Shown here piece by piece: positions 35,049 through 42,683 of a DNA stretch of 64,000 bases. Under the pieces are notes generated by a model that saw nothing but the letters and a program-made list of their open reading frames with translations, did not search any database and was not told the DNA's origin. The DNA is from Microbacterium proteolyticum. GTDB lineage: Bacteria; Actinomycetota; Actinomycetes; Actinomycetales; Microbacteriaceae. The first letter of the stretch is position 1. Every line of letters begins with the position of its first letter. The stretch covers positions 1,426,001-1,490,000 of the forward strand of contig NZ_JACHXY010000001.1 of the NCBI RefSeq assembly GCF_014192415.1. The letters are read 5' to 3'. Position numbers and translations under genes: made by a program.

Positions 35049-35122
35049 GCCTCGCGTGAGGGGTCGAGATCGGTCGCCCCGGCGTCACTCAGGCGACAGA
35101 AGGTGACCCCTCGCGCGGGAGG
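35049..35122. repeat. Family 2 intergenic palindrome, copy 1
   Basis: A 74-base inverted repeat whose outer arms are CCTCGCGTGAGGGGTC and GACCCCTCGCGCGGGAGG, with inner GGTCGCC and AGGCGACAG. It is unrelated to family 1. It lies just after pucR in the convergent gap. Confidence 0.75.
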
Positions 35123-35138
35123 AACCGCCCCCTCGTGC

Positions 35139-35210
35139 GCCTCGCGTGAGGGGTCGAAATCTGTCGCCGCGGTGCGATCCAGGCGACAGAACGCGACCTC
35201 GCGCGCGAGG
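35139..35210. repeat. Family 2 intergenic palindrome, copy 2
   Basis: Same orientation as copy 1, beginning 90 bases later (GCCTCGCGTGAGGGGTCG ... CCAGGCGACAG ... CCTCGCGCGCGAGG). It ends nine bases before the mmsA stop. No other copies are seen in the window. Confidence 0.75.
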
Positions 35211-35219
35211 AGAGGGGGC

Positions 35220-36734
35220 TCAGGTGTTCTGCGGGAAGCCGAGGTTGATGCCGCCGTGGGTGGCGGGGTCGAGCCAGCGGCTGGTGACGGCCTTCTCTCG
35301 CGTGAAGAAGTCGAAGCCGTGCACGCCGTACGCCTTGGCGTCGCCGAAGAGGCTCTTCTTCCAGCCGCCGAAAGAGTGGTAGGCCACCGGAACGGGGATG
35401 GGCACGTTGATGCCGATCATGCCGACCTGCACCTCGTTCTGGAAGCGGCGGGCGGCGCCGCCGTCGTTGGTGAAGATGGCGGTGCCGTTGCCGAACTCGC
35501 CGCTGTTGATCAGCGCGAGCCCCTCTTCGTAGGTCTTCACGCGGACGACCGAGAGGACGGGTCCGAAGATCTCCTCGGTGTACGCGCGGGATGACGTGGG
35601 CACGGCATCCAGCAGCGTGGGGCCGAAGAAGAAGCCGTCCTCGTGACCGTCGACGGTGTACCCGCGGCCATCGACGACGACCTTCGCGCCGTCGGTTTCG
35701 GCGATGTCGACGTAGGAGGAGACCTTGTCGCGGTGCTGTCCGCTGATCAGCGGACCCATGTCGGGTTCGTCGGTGGCGGCGCCGTTGCCGATGCGCAGCT
35801 TCTGAATGCGCTCGGTGACCTTCGCGATGAGTTCGTCGGCGACGGGCTCGACGGCGAGCACGACCGAGATCGCCATGCAGCGCTCGCCCGCGGCACCGAA
35901 GCCGGCGTTGACGGCGGAGTCGGCGACGAGGTCGAGGTCGGCATCCGGGAGCACCAGCATGTGGTTCTTCGCCCCGCCGAGGGCCTGCACGCGCTTGCCG
36001 TTCTTAGCGGCGGTCTCGTAGATGTACTGCGCGATGGGGGTCGAGCCGACGAACGAGATCGACTGCACGACGGGGCTGTTCAACAGCCCGTCGACGGCGA
36101 CCTTGTCGCCCTGCAGCACCGTGAACGCGCCTTCGGGAAGACCCGCCTCCTTCCACAGCTGCGCGAGCCAGAGGGATGCGGAGGGGTCTTTCTCGCTGGG
36201 CTTGAGCACGACCGCGTTGCCGGCGGCGAGGGCGATGGGGAAGAACCACATCGGCACCATCGCCGGGAAGTTGAACGGGCTGATGACACCGACCACTCCG
36301 AGCGGCTGCTTCAACGAGTAGACGTCGACGCCGTTCGAGGCGTTCTCGCTGAAGGCGCCCTTGATGAGGTGGGGGAACCCGGTCGCGAGCTCCACGACCT
36401 CCTGACCGCGGGCGATCTCGCCCAGGGCATCCGATCGCACCTTCCCGTGCTCCGACGTGAGGATGTCGGCCAGCTCGCCCTTGCGGGAGTTCAGCAGCTC
36501 GCGGAACGCGAACAGCACCCCCTGCCGCTTGGCGATGGAGTACTGGCTCCACACCGCGAACCCCCGCTCGGCCGACGCGATGGCCGCGTCGACCTCCGCC
36601 TCGTCGGCCAGGGCGACGTGCGCCTGCACGGCCCCGGTGGCGGGGTTGTAGACGGGCGCGGTGCGGCCCGACGTCGAGGGCGCCGCGGCGCCGTCGAACC
36701 AGTGCGCGATGACGGGGAGGTCGGTGTCGGTCAT
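35220..36734 (-). CDS. mmsA: CoA-acylating methylmalonate-semialdehyde dehydrogenase
   Basis: A 504-residue aldehyde dehydrogenase. GGAKNHMLVLPDADLD and the catalytic cysteine in GAAGERCMAIS are signatures of the MMSDH subfamily, which converts malonate or methylmalonate semialdehyde to acetyl- or propionyl-CoA with NAD and CoA. SPFNFPAMVPMWFFP is also typical. With the class III aminotransferase it forms a beta-alanine route to acetyl-CoA; valine or inositol breakdown are alternatives. A TTTACT hexamer seven bases before the ATG suggests a leaderless start. Confidence 0.93.
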   Translation of the reverse strand: MTDTDLPVIAHWFDGAAAPSTSGRTAPVYNPATGAVQAHVALADEAEVDAAIASAERGFAVWSQYSIAKRQGVLFAFRELLNSRKGELADILTSEHGKVRSDALGEIARGQEVVELATGFPHLIKGAFSENASNGVDVYSLKQPLGVVGVISPFNFPAMVPMWFFPIALAAGNAVVLKPSEKDPSASLWLAQLWKEAGLPEGAFTVLQGDKVAVDGLLNSPVVQSISFVGSTPIAQYIYETAAKNGKRVQALGGAKNHMLVLPDADLDLVADSAVNAGFGAAGERCMAISVVLAVEPVADELIAKVTERIQKLRIGNGAATDEPDMGPLISGQHRDKVSSYVDIAETDGAKVVVDGRGYTVDGHEDGFFFGPTLLDAVPTSSRAYTEEIFGPVLSVVRVKTYEEGLALINSGEFGNGTAIFTNDGGAARRFQNEVQVGMIGINVPIPVPVAYHSFGGWKKSLFGDAKAYGVHGFDFFTREKAVTSRWLDPATHGGINLGFPQNT

Positions 36735-36892
36735 GGCTCTCAGTAAACGTCTCGAATCGCGCGCCCGCTCCTGCCAAATCGGACAGTTGAGTCGGGCGGA
36801 GGTGCCAGATCGTCAGTCGGCCGTCCGACGGTTGCCCGCCCTCCGCCTCTTGGCGAACGGCGATGCCCTCCCCGCCGGTCCACGTTTTCTGG

Positions 36893-37432
36893 TCACAGCT
36901 CCGGAAATGCCGCCCGCGGGTCCGCAGACGCCTGCTTTCGCCGGGCGCGGTGCCAGTACGCGGCCTCAGCGCTGGTCTGAACGAGAATCCGGCTGGGTGC
37001 GGGCGGGGCAGGCCAGAACTGCATGAGGTACGAATCTCCCGCCTCGTCGCTGTGCTTCGCTTCGCCGAACGCCTGGGCGCAGTAGCGGACGCGATAGTCA
37101 CCGCGCAGGAGCGGGAACGGGAAGGATGTGCCGCCCATCAGCCCGGTCAAGAACGCCTCGTCGGATCTCGTCGTGAACGAGACCTCCACGACCTCCTCCC
37201 ACCTCGGGTCCACGGCGGGCTCCGAACCGTGCAGCTCGATGCGGAACGGCAGGTAGCCCGTGTGCGTGCCCGTCGTGAGCTCGAGCACCCCGGGGATGCC
37301 GGCGCCGCACAGACCGTTGCTCTCGTCGGCCCAGGGCGCATCGATGTCGCTGAGGTCCACGTCCTCGTCCGTGGTGATCGACGCGGAACTGTAGGCCACA
37401 TCGACGTCGGGCACATCCAGCAGAATTCGCAC
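36893..37432 (-). CDS. Hypothetical protein, 179 residues
   Basis: I do not recognise this family. It is soluble with no signal peptide or membrane segment, acidic in its first half (VDLSDIDAPWADES) and rich in beta-strand-like stretches (TGTHTGYLPFRIELHG, WEEVVEVSFTT). The tail contains many arginines and alanines. It starts with GTG at 37432, six bases after TAGCCT, like other leaderless genes here, which supports it being real. It lies between mmsA and znuA without operon partners. The 158-base gap on its mmsA side holds the mmsA promoter. Confidence 0.6.
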   Translation of the reverse strand: MRILLDVPDVDVAYSSASITTDEDVDLSDIDAPWADESNGLCGAGIPGVLELTTGTHTGYLPFRIELHGSEPAVDPRWEEVVEVSFTTRSDEAFLTGLMGGTSFPFPLLRGDYRVRYCAQAFGEAKHSDEAGDSYLMQFWPAPPAPSRILVQTSAEAAYWHRARRKQASADPRAAFPEL

Positions 37433-37438
37433 CCACGG

Positions 37439-37444
37439 AGGCTA
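37439..37444 (-). promoter_or_regulatory. -10 element of the leaderless hypothetical gene
   Basis: TAGCCT on the minus strand, six bases before the GTG at 37432. Confidence 0.5.
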
Positions 37445-37569
37445 TCGGCGCCCCGAGGACACGACGCTGTGCGCGGGGCGACCGGTGCGGCACCGACAAC
37501 GGCAGATCGCGCCGCCGGTGCGCTGTGCTGCACCGGCGGCGCTGGAGGGGGAGACGAAGTAATCTGAGT

Positions 37570-37598
37570 TTGAGAACGATTATCAAGACCGATATGAT
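37570..37598 (+). promoter_or_regulatory. Zur box and promoter of znuACB
   Basis: A near-perfect palindrome TGAGAACGATTATCA at 37571-37585 fits the Fur/Zur operator form. It overlaps the -35 (TTGAGA, 37570-37575). After a 17-base spacer comes TATGAT at 37593-37598, and the ATG follows six bases later. Zinc-bound Zur would therefore block polymerase and shut the zinc importer. Confidence 0.85.
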
Positions 37599-37604
37599 GT
37601 ACGC

Positions 37605-38636
37605 ATGACCCGCCGCCTCTTCGCTCCCGTGGTCCTCGGGGCCGCCTCCGTTCTCGCGCTCGCCGGGTGCGCCGGCGGCGCTCCGTCCGCCTCCGATGCC
37701 GGTGCCGCGACCGGCGACACGGTCGCCGTCGTGGCATCCACCGACGTGTACGGTTCGATCGCGGAGGCGATCGGTGGCGACTTCGTCGACGTCACGTCGG
37801 TCATCACCTCGTCGTCGCAGGACCCGCACGAGTACGAAGCGAGCGCGCAAGACCAGCTCACGCTGAGGAACGCCGGCCTCGTGATCGAGAACGGCGGCGG
37901 CTACGACGCGTTCATGGAGTCGCTCATCGACGCCAGCGGAACGACCGCCCCCGTCATCACGGCCGTGGAGTTCAGCCACGACTACCCGGGCGCCGAATCG
38001 CACGACGAGGCCCACGCCGACGAGGCGAGCGCAGCCCCCACAGAGACCGCCGACGCGCACGCCGAGGGCGACGGACACGACCACGCCGAGGGCGACGGGC
38101 ACAACCACATCGAAGGCTTCAACGAGCACGTCTGGTACGACCCGCACACCGTCGAAGACCTCGCGAAGGACATCGCCGAGCACCTCGGCGAGCTCGCCCC
38201 CGACCACGCGGCCGACTTCACGGCCAACGCCGACGCCTTCGTCGAGCAGATCGCGGCCCTCGAGGACTCCCTCGGTCAGATCGAGGCGAAGGATGCCGGC
38301 GCCAAGGTCTTCGTGACCGAGCCGGTGCCGGTCTACCTCATCGAGGCCGCCGGGCTCGACAACGCGACCCCTGACGAGTTCAGCGAGTCGGTCGAAGAGG
38401 GCCAGGACGTGCCGCCGGCGACCCTGCTCGAGTCGCTGCAGCTGATCGAGTCGGGTGACATCGCGCTCATGATCGTCAACCCGCAGACCGGCGGCGCCGA
38501 GACCACGCAGGTCGAGGACGCGGCGAAAGCGAAGAACATCCCGGTCATCGAGTTCACCGAAACGCTCCCCGAGGGTCAGACTTACATCTCGTGGATGCAG
38601 AGCAACATCACGGCGCTGTCCGACGCGCTGGCGTGA
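37605..38636 (+). CDS. znuA: Zinc ABC transporter substrate-binding lipoprotein
   Basis: A 343-residue lipoprotein (lipobox LAGC, lipidated Cys near residue 22) of the cluster A-I metal-binding family. A long His/Asp/Glu-rich loop (about 125-168, HAEGDGHDHAEGDGHNH) is typical of zinc- rather than manganese-binding members. The preceding DPHEYEAS and the late NPQTGG segments are conserved. It captures zinc outside the membrane for ZnuBC. The leaderless start is set by TATGAT six bases upstream and a Zur box over the -35. Overlaps znuC by GTGA. Confidence 0.93.
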   Translation: MTRRLFAPVVLGAASVLALAGCAGGAPSASDAGAATGDTVAVVASTDVYGSIAEAIGGDFVDVTSVITSSSQDPHEYEASAQDQLTLRNAGLVIENGGGYDAFMESLIDASGTTAPVITAVEFSHDYPGAESHDEAHADEASAAPTETADAHAEGDGHDHAEGDGHNHIEGFNEHVWYDPHTVEDLAKDIAEHLGELAPDHAADFTANADAFVEQIAALEDSLGQIEAKDAGAKVFVTEPVPVYLIEAAGLDNATPDEFSESVEEGQDVPPATLLESLQLIESGDIALMIVNPQTGGAETTQVEDAAKAKNIPVIEFTETLPEGQTYISWMQSNITALSDALA

Positions 38637-39448
38637 ACGCGGCCTCACCGCTGCGCATCCGCGGCGCGGCCCTCGAGCGGGGCGGTCGGGAGCTGTGGGC
38701 CGGGCTCGACCTCGAGGTCGCACCCGGCGAGCTCGTCGCGGTGCTCGGGCCCAGCGGGTCGGGCAAGACCACCCTGCTGCGCGCCATCCTCGGCCTCGAA
38801 CGCCTGAGTGCGGGGTCCATCGAGGCACTCGGCAACCCGGTTCGTCGTGCCGGCAACCGTCGCATCGGTTACATCCCCCAGCAGCGCCCGCTGCCCCGCG
38901 AGACCCCGCTGCGCGGCCGCGACATCGTCGGCCTCGGCGTCGACGGGCACCGCCTCGGCCTGCCGCTGTCGCGCAAGAAGGACCGCGTGCGCATCGACGA
39001 GCTCCTCGCGGCGGTGGGTGCCACGGAGTTCGGCGACCGGCCAGTCGGCCTGCTCTCGGGCGGGGAGCAGCAGCGCCTGCGCGTGGGCCAGGCCCTCGCC
39101 GACGACCCCGCCGTGCTGCTGTGCGACGAGCCGCTGACCAGCCTCGACCTCGCCAACCAGCAGGCTGTCGTGCGGTTGATCGATCGGCACCGCCGCGAGC
39201 GCGACGCCGCGGTGCTGCTGGTCACCCACGACATCAACCCCGTGCTCTCGCGGGTGGACCGCATCCTCTACATCGCGAACGGGCGCTTCACCCTCGGCAC
39301 CCCCGACGAGGTGCTCACGACCGAGACCCTCACCGCGCTCTACGGCGCACCGGTCTACGTGGTGCGCGCCGGCGACCAGCTCATCGTCGTCGGAGCTCCG
39401 GATGCCGAGGACGCCCACCACCATCACCACGACGAGGATCACGCATGA
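38633..39448 (+). CDS. znuC: Zinc ABC transporter ATP-binding protein
   Basis: A 271-residue ATPase with Walker A GPSGSGKTT (39-47), signature LSGGEQQRLRVGQAL, Walker B VLLCDEPLTSLD and the switch histidine in LLVTHD. The C-terminal tail ends in AHHHHHDEDHA, a histidine-rich run seen in several zinc importers that may sense cytoplasmic zinc. The GTG start overlaps the znuA stop and its stop overlaps znuB by ATGA, so the three are coupled. Confidence 0.93.
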   Translation: MNAASPLRIRGAALERGGRELWAGLDLEVAPGELVAVLGPSGSGKTTLLRAILGLERLSAGSIEALGNPVRRAGNRRIGYIPQQRPLPRETPLRGRDIVGLGVDGHRLGLPLSRKKDRVRIDELLAAVGATEFGDRPVGLLSGGEQQRLRVGQALADDPAVLLCDEPLTSLDLANQQAVVRLIDRHRRERDAAVLLVTHDINPVLSRVDRILYIANGRFTLGTPDEVLTTETLTALYGAPVYVVRAGDQLIVVGAPDAEDAHHHHHDEDHA

Positions 39449-40305
39449 ACTGGTCCGATGTCGGTGACGCCCTCTTCGGCGGGGTGAGCCAGTACGGCGC
39501 CATCCTCGAACTGGTGCAGAACTCCGTCTACGCCGGAGCCGTGCTGGGTCTCGTGGGTGGACTCATCGGCGTCTTCGTGATGCAACGCGACATGGCCTTC
39601 GCCGTGCACGGCATCAGCGAGCTGTCGTTCGCGGGCGCCGCGGTGGCTCTGCTCATCGGCGTCGACGTCGTGTCGGGTTCGATCGTCGGCTCCCTCATCG
39701 CGGCGGCACTCATCGGCGTGCTCGGCGCCCGCGCGCGCGATCGCAACTCGATCATCGGCGTGTTCATGCCGTTCGGGCTGGGTGTCGGCATCCTGTGCCT
39801 GTCGCTGTACAACGGCCGCAGCGCCACTCGCTTCAGCCTGCTGACCGGCCAGATCGTCTCGGTGCAGAGCGAACAGCTCGGGTGGCTCGTCGTGATCGGC
39901 GTCGCGGTGCTCGCCGCCCTTCTGCTGATCTGGCGCCCGCTGCGCTTCGACTCGCTCGACCCGCAGTCCGCCGCCGCGCGCGGTGTGCCCACGACCGCGG
40001 TGTCGCTGGCGTTCATGCTGCTGCTCGGGCTCATCGTCGCCGTGGCCGTGCACATCATCGGCGCACTGCTCGTGATGGCGCTGCTCGTGACGCCCGCCGC
40101 GGCGGCGATGCGCGTGACATCCGGCCCCCTCTCGGTTCCCCTGCTGGCGGCGGGCTTCGGTTTCGTCTCCGCCGTGGGCGGCGTGCTGCTCGCCGTCGCC
40201 GGGACACTGCCGGTGAGCCCGTACATCACGACCATCTCGTTCGCGATCTACCTGGTCTGCCGGGTGATCGGCGCTCGGCGCGAGCGCACCACCCGCGCCC
40301 TGTGA
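39445..40305 (+). CDS. znuB: Zinc ABC transporter permease
   Basis: A 286-residue integral membrane protein of the ABC-3 metal-permease family with about eight helices. Conserved parts include MQRDMAFAVHGISELSFAG near the N-terminus and HIIGALLVMALLVTPAAAAM. It forms the zinc channel with ZnuC and receives zinc from ZnuA. The 99-base gap to zur holds a separate zur promoter. Confidence 0.93.
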   Translation: MNWSDVGDALFGGVSQYGAILELVQNSVYAGAVLGLVGGLIGVFVMQRDMAFAVHGISELSFAGAAVALLIGVDVVSGSIVGSLIAAALIGVLGARARDRNSIIGVFMPFGLGVGILCLSLYNGRSATRFSLLTGQIVSVQSEQLGWLVVIGVAVLAALLLIWRPLRFDSLDPQSAAARGVPTTAVSLAFMLLLGLIVAVAVHIIGALLVMALLVTPAAAAMRVTSGPLSVPLLAAGFGFVSAVGGVLLAVAGTLPVSPYITTISFAIYLVCRVIGARRERTTRAL

Positions 40306-40391
40306 GCCCGCGCTCCCGCGCCCCGCGCACACGGGCCCGCCCCCGCCCCCGCGACATCTCCCGCGCCCAGCCGATTCACCGATCGCCTCGC

Positions 40392-40397
40392 TAGACT
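40392..40397 (+). promoter_or_regulatory. -10 element of leaderless zur
   Basis: TAGACT, seven bases before the ATG at 40405. No Zur box is visible here, so zur itself may be constitutive. Confidence 0.55.
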
Positions 40398-40404
40398 CGC
40401 CGGC

Positions 40405-40818
40405 ATGGTCCAGCGCAACACGTGGCAGCGAGAGCGCGTGCGCGAAGCCCTGTCGGGAGCCGGCGGCTTCGTCAGCGCACAGGCGTTGCACGCCACCCTG
40501 CGCGACGAGAACACCGGCATCGGTCTGGCCACGGTCTATCGCACGCTCGCGGGCCTCGCGGCCAAGGGCGATGCCGACTCCCTCCAGAGCCCCGAGGGCG
40601 AGAATCTCTTCCGTGCGTGCGAGACGCGCGGGCACCACCACCACCTGATCTGCCGGTCGTGCGGCAAGGCGGTCGAGATCGCCGCGACCGACGTCGAGGA
40701 CTGGGCGAAGCGCACCGCCGCCCAGCACGGCTTCAGCGAAGCCGAGCACGTCGTCGACATCTTCGGCATCTGCACCGATTGCGCCCGCGTCCGGGCTCGC
40801 GAGCGTGGCGACGAGTAG
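40405..40818 (+). CDS. zur: Fur-family zinc-responsive repressor
   Basis: A 137-residue Fur-family protein with a winged-helix N-terminal half (VQRNTWQRERVREALSG, ATVYRTLAGLA). The dimer half has the GHHHHLICRSCG metal region and a second CxxC (GICTDCA) for structural zinc. Its position directly after znuACB identifies it as the zinc regulator. With zinc bound it should repress the box at 37571. The downstream permease gene begins inside its last codons. Confidence 0.92.
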   Translation: MVQRNTWQRERVREALSGAGGFVSAQALHATLRDENTGIGLATVYRTLAGLAAKGDADSLQSPEGENLFRACETRGHHHHLICRSCGKAVEIAATDVEDWAKRTAAQHGFSEAEHVVDIFGICTDCARVRARERGDE

Positions 40819-41833
40819 TCGCACCGCGGCGCCGTCGCCCCCGCGCACCGGCGCCTCCCGCACCCTCGTCGCGCTCGGCCTGGGTGTCGTGGTGGTCACA
40901 GCGCTGTTCCTCGTCGACGCCTTCGCCCCGACGTTCTTCGCGCAGCCGCTGCCCACCCGCGCGCAAGACGGTCTGACCCTGGCCCTCAGCGTGCTCATCG
41001 AGTCGCTGCCGTTCGTCGTGCTGGGCGTCGTGCTGTCGATCATCGTGCAGGTCTGGGTGCCGCCGGGGGCGATCGAGAGATGGATGCCGCGCGCGCCGTG
41101 GGCGCGCCGGGCCGTGCTGTCGCTGCTGGGCATGTTCATCCCCGTCTGCGAGTGCGGCAACGTGCCCTTCGCCCGGGGTCTGCTCATGCGCGGCTTCGGC
41201 GTGTCCGACACCCTGACGTTCCTCGTCGCCGCTCCGATCGTGAACCCGATCGTCATCATCTCCACGCACGCGGCATTCGGCTTCAGCGACGGCATCCTCG
41301 TCGCACGCCTGATCGGCGGCTACCTCGTCGCCAACCTCATCGGGTGGCTGTACAGCCGGCATCCCGATCCCGACAAGCTCCTCACCGAGCGCTTCCTCGC
41401 CACCTGCGAGATCGTCGTGCAGGAGCGCGGCAACCGTGGCCGGCGAACGCTCGCCCAGTTCGTCGTGGAACTGCGTTCGGTGATGCCGGCGCTCATCATC
41501 GGGTCGCTTCTCGCGGGGGCGGTGCAGGTGCTCATCCCGCGCAGCGCGCTGCTGGCGATCGGCTCGGATCCGGCGCTGTCGATCGCGGCCCTGATGCTGC
41601 TGGCGATCGTGGTGTCGCTCTGCTCGAACGTCGACGCCTTCTTCGCGCTGTCGTTCGCCTCGACCTTCACACCCGGTTCGATCGTCGCCTTCCTCGTGGT
41701 CGGACCGATCATCGACCTGAAGATGATGGCGCTGCTGCGTACGACGTTCACCACGCGCGTGCTCGCGGGGATGACGGTGGTCGTGGTGCTGTTCGCCTTC
41801 GCGCTCGGAACGGTGGTGAACCTCCTTGTCTAG
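40805..41833 (+). CDS. DUF318/ArsP-type permease
   Basis: A 342-residue membrane protein with about eight helices and the CECGNVPFARGLL motif (Cys115, Cys117) typical of DUF318 permeases. These proteins often pair with a TIGR03943 protein next to Zur-regulated genes, and such a partner follows here. A role in zinc or other metal movement or storage is likely from context but not proven; related ArsP proteins export organoarsenicals. The GTG start overlaps zur by 14 bases and its stop overlaps the partner gene by eight. Confidence 0.82.
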   Translation: MATSSRTAAPSPPRTGASRTLVALGLGVVVVTALFLVDAFAPTFFAQPLPTRAQDGLTLALSVLIESLPFVVLGVVLSIIVQVWVPPGAIERWMPRAPWARRAVLSLLGMFIPVCECGNVPFARGLLMRGFGVSDTLTFLVAAPIVNPIVIISTHAAFGFSDGILVARLIGGYLVANLIGWLYSRHPDPDKLLTERFLATCEIVVQERGNRGRRTLAQFVVELRSVMPALIIGSLLAGAVQVLIPRSALLAIGSDPALSIAALMLLAIVVSLCSNVDAFFALSFASTFTPGSIVAFLVVGPIIDLKMMALLRTTFTTRVLAGMTVVVVLFAFALGTVVNLLV

Positions 41834-42683
41834 AACGCAAGCCCTCGCGACGCGTTGGCTCGGCGTGGGACTGGCCACGTGCCTGTCGATCACGACGATC
41901 ACGCTGTGGGTCACGGGCCGCATGTCGCTGTACATCAACCCCGATTCGGCGTGGTTCGCCGTCGGCATGTCGGTCGTCGCGCTCGTCGGGGCGATCGCCT
42001 CGTTCGCCCTGCCGCTGGGTGCCGAGGCCGACCACGGACACGACCACGAGCACGGTCACGCCCCCGCCGCGGCATCCGCTCGCCGCGAAGCGTTCGCGCA
42101 CGCCGATCATGAGCACGCCGATCCGCTCGACGACCACGATCACGCCGCGCACGACCAGCTCGCCGCGCGTCCGCGCCTGACCCCCGGTGGGATCGCGGCC
42201 TTCACCGGCGGGGTGCTCGCCTCGGGTGCCGTGATCGCGGTGCTGCTGACGCCGGCGGCGTCGCTGTCGACCGAACTCGCCGTCTCGCGCGACGTGGGGG
42301 CGCCGCCGTTGTTCGCGGGTTCCGACGTCATCACGCTCGCGGCATCCGGCGACACGGCGCAGTTCGGCATCGGCGACTGGTCGGCGGTGTTCGCGCACGC
42401 GACCAACCCCGAGACGTTCGACGGCAAGCCGGTCACCCTGACCGGGTTCATCACCCCGGGCGGCGACGGCGCGAGCTTCGATCTCACACGGTTGGTCATC
42501 ACGCACTGCGTCATCGACGCCCAGACGGCTCGTCTGCCGATCGCGGCGACGGGCGACGCCCCGGCGACCGGGCAGTGGGTGACCGTCACCGGCACGGTGC
42601 GCTCCAGCGGCGACGGCACGCTCGAGGTTCAGGCCGAGCAGGTGGCATCCATCGACGAACCGGCGGACCCGTATGAGTACTGA
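41826..42683 (+). CDS. TIGR03943 family permease-partner protein
   Basis: A 285-residue protein with two N-terminal helices (about 10-28 and 38-58), a His/Asp/Glu-rich loop (HGHDHEHGHAPAAA and later HADHEHADPLDDHDHAAHD), a third helix (about 120-142) and a soluble C-terminal domain with FDGKPVTLTGFI and VTGTVRSSGDGTLEVQA. This layout is that of TIGR03943 partners of DUF318 permeases. The histidine loop probably binds zinc. It appears to start with TTG at 41826, overlapping the permease. The next gene overlaps its end by 11 bases. Confidence 0.8.
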   Translation: MSRTQALATRWLGVGLATCLSITTITLWVTGRMSLYINPDSAWFAVGMSVVALVGAIASFALPLGAEADHGHDHEHGHAPAAASARREAFAHADHEHADPLDDHDHAAHDQLAARPRLTPGGIAAFTGGVLASGAVIAVLLTPAASLSTELAVSRDVGAPPLFAGSDVITLAASGDTAQFGIGDWSAVFAHATNPETFDGKPVTLTGFITPGGDGASFDLTRLVITHCVIDAQTARLPIAATGDAPATGQWVTVTGTVRSSGDGTLEVQAEQVASIDEPADPYEY

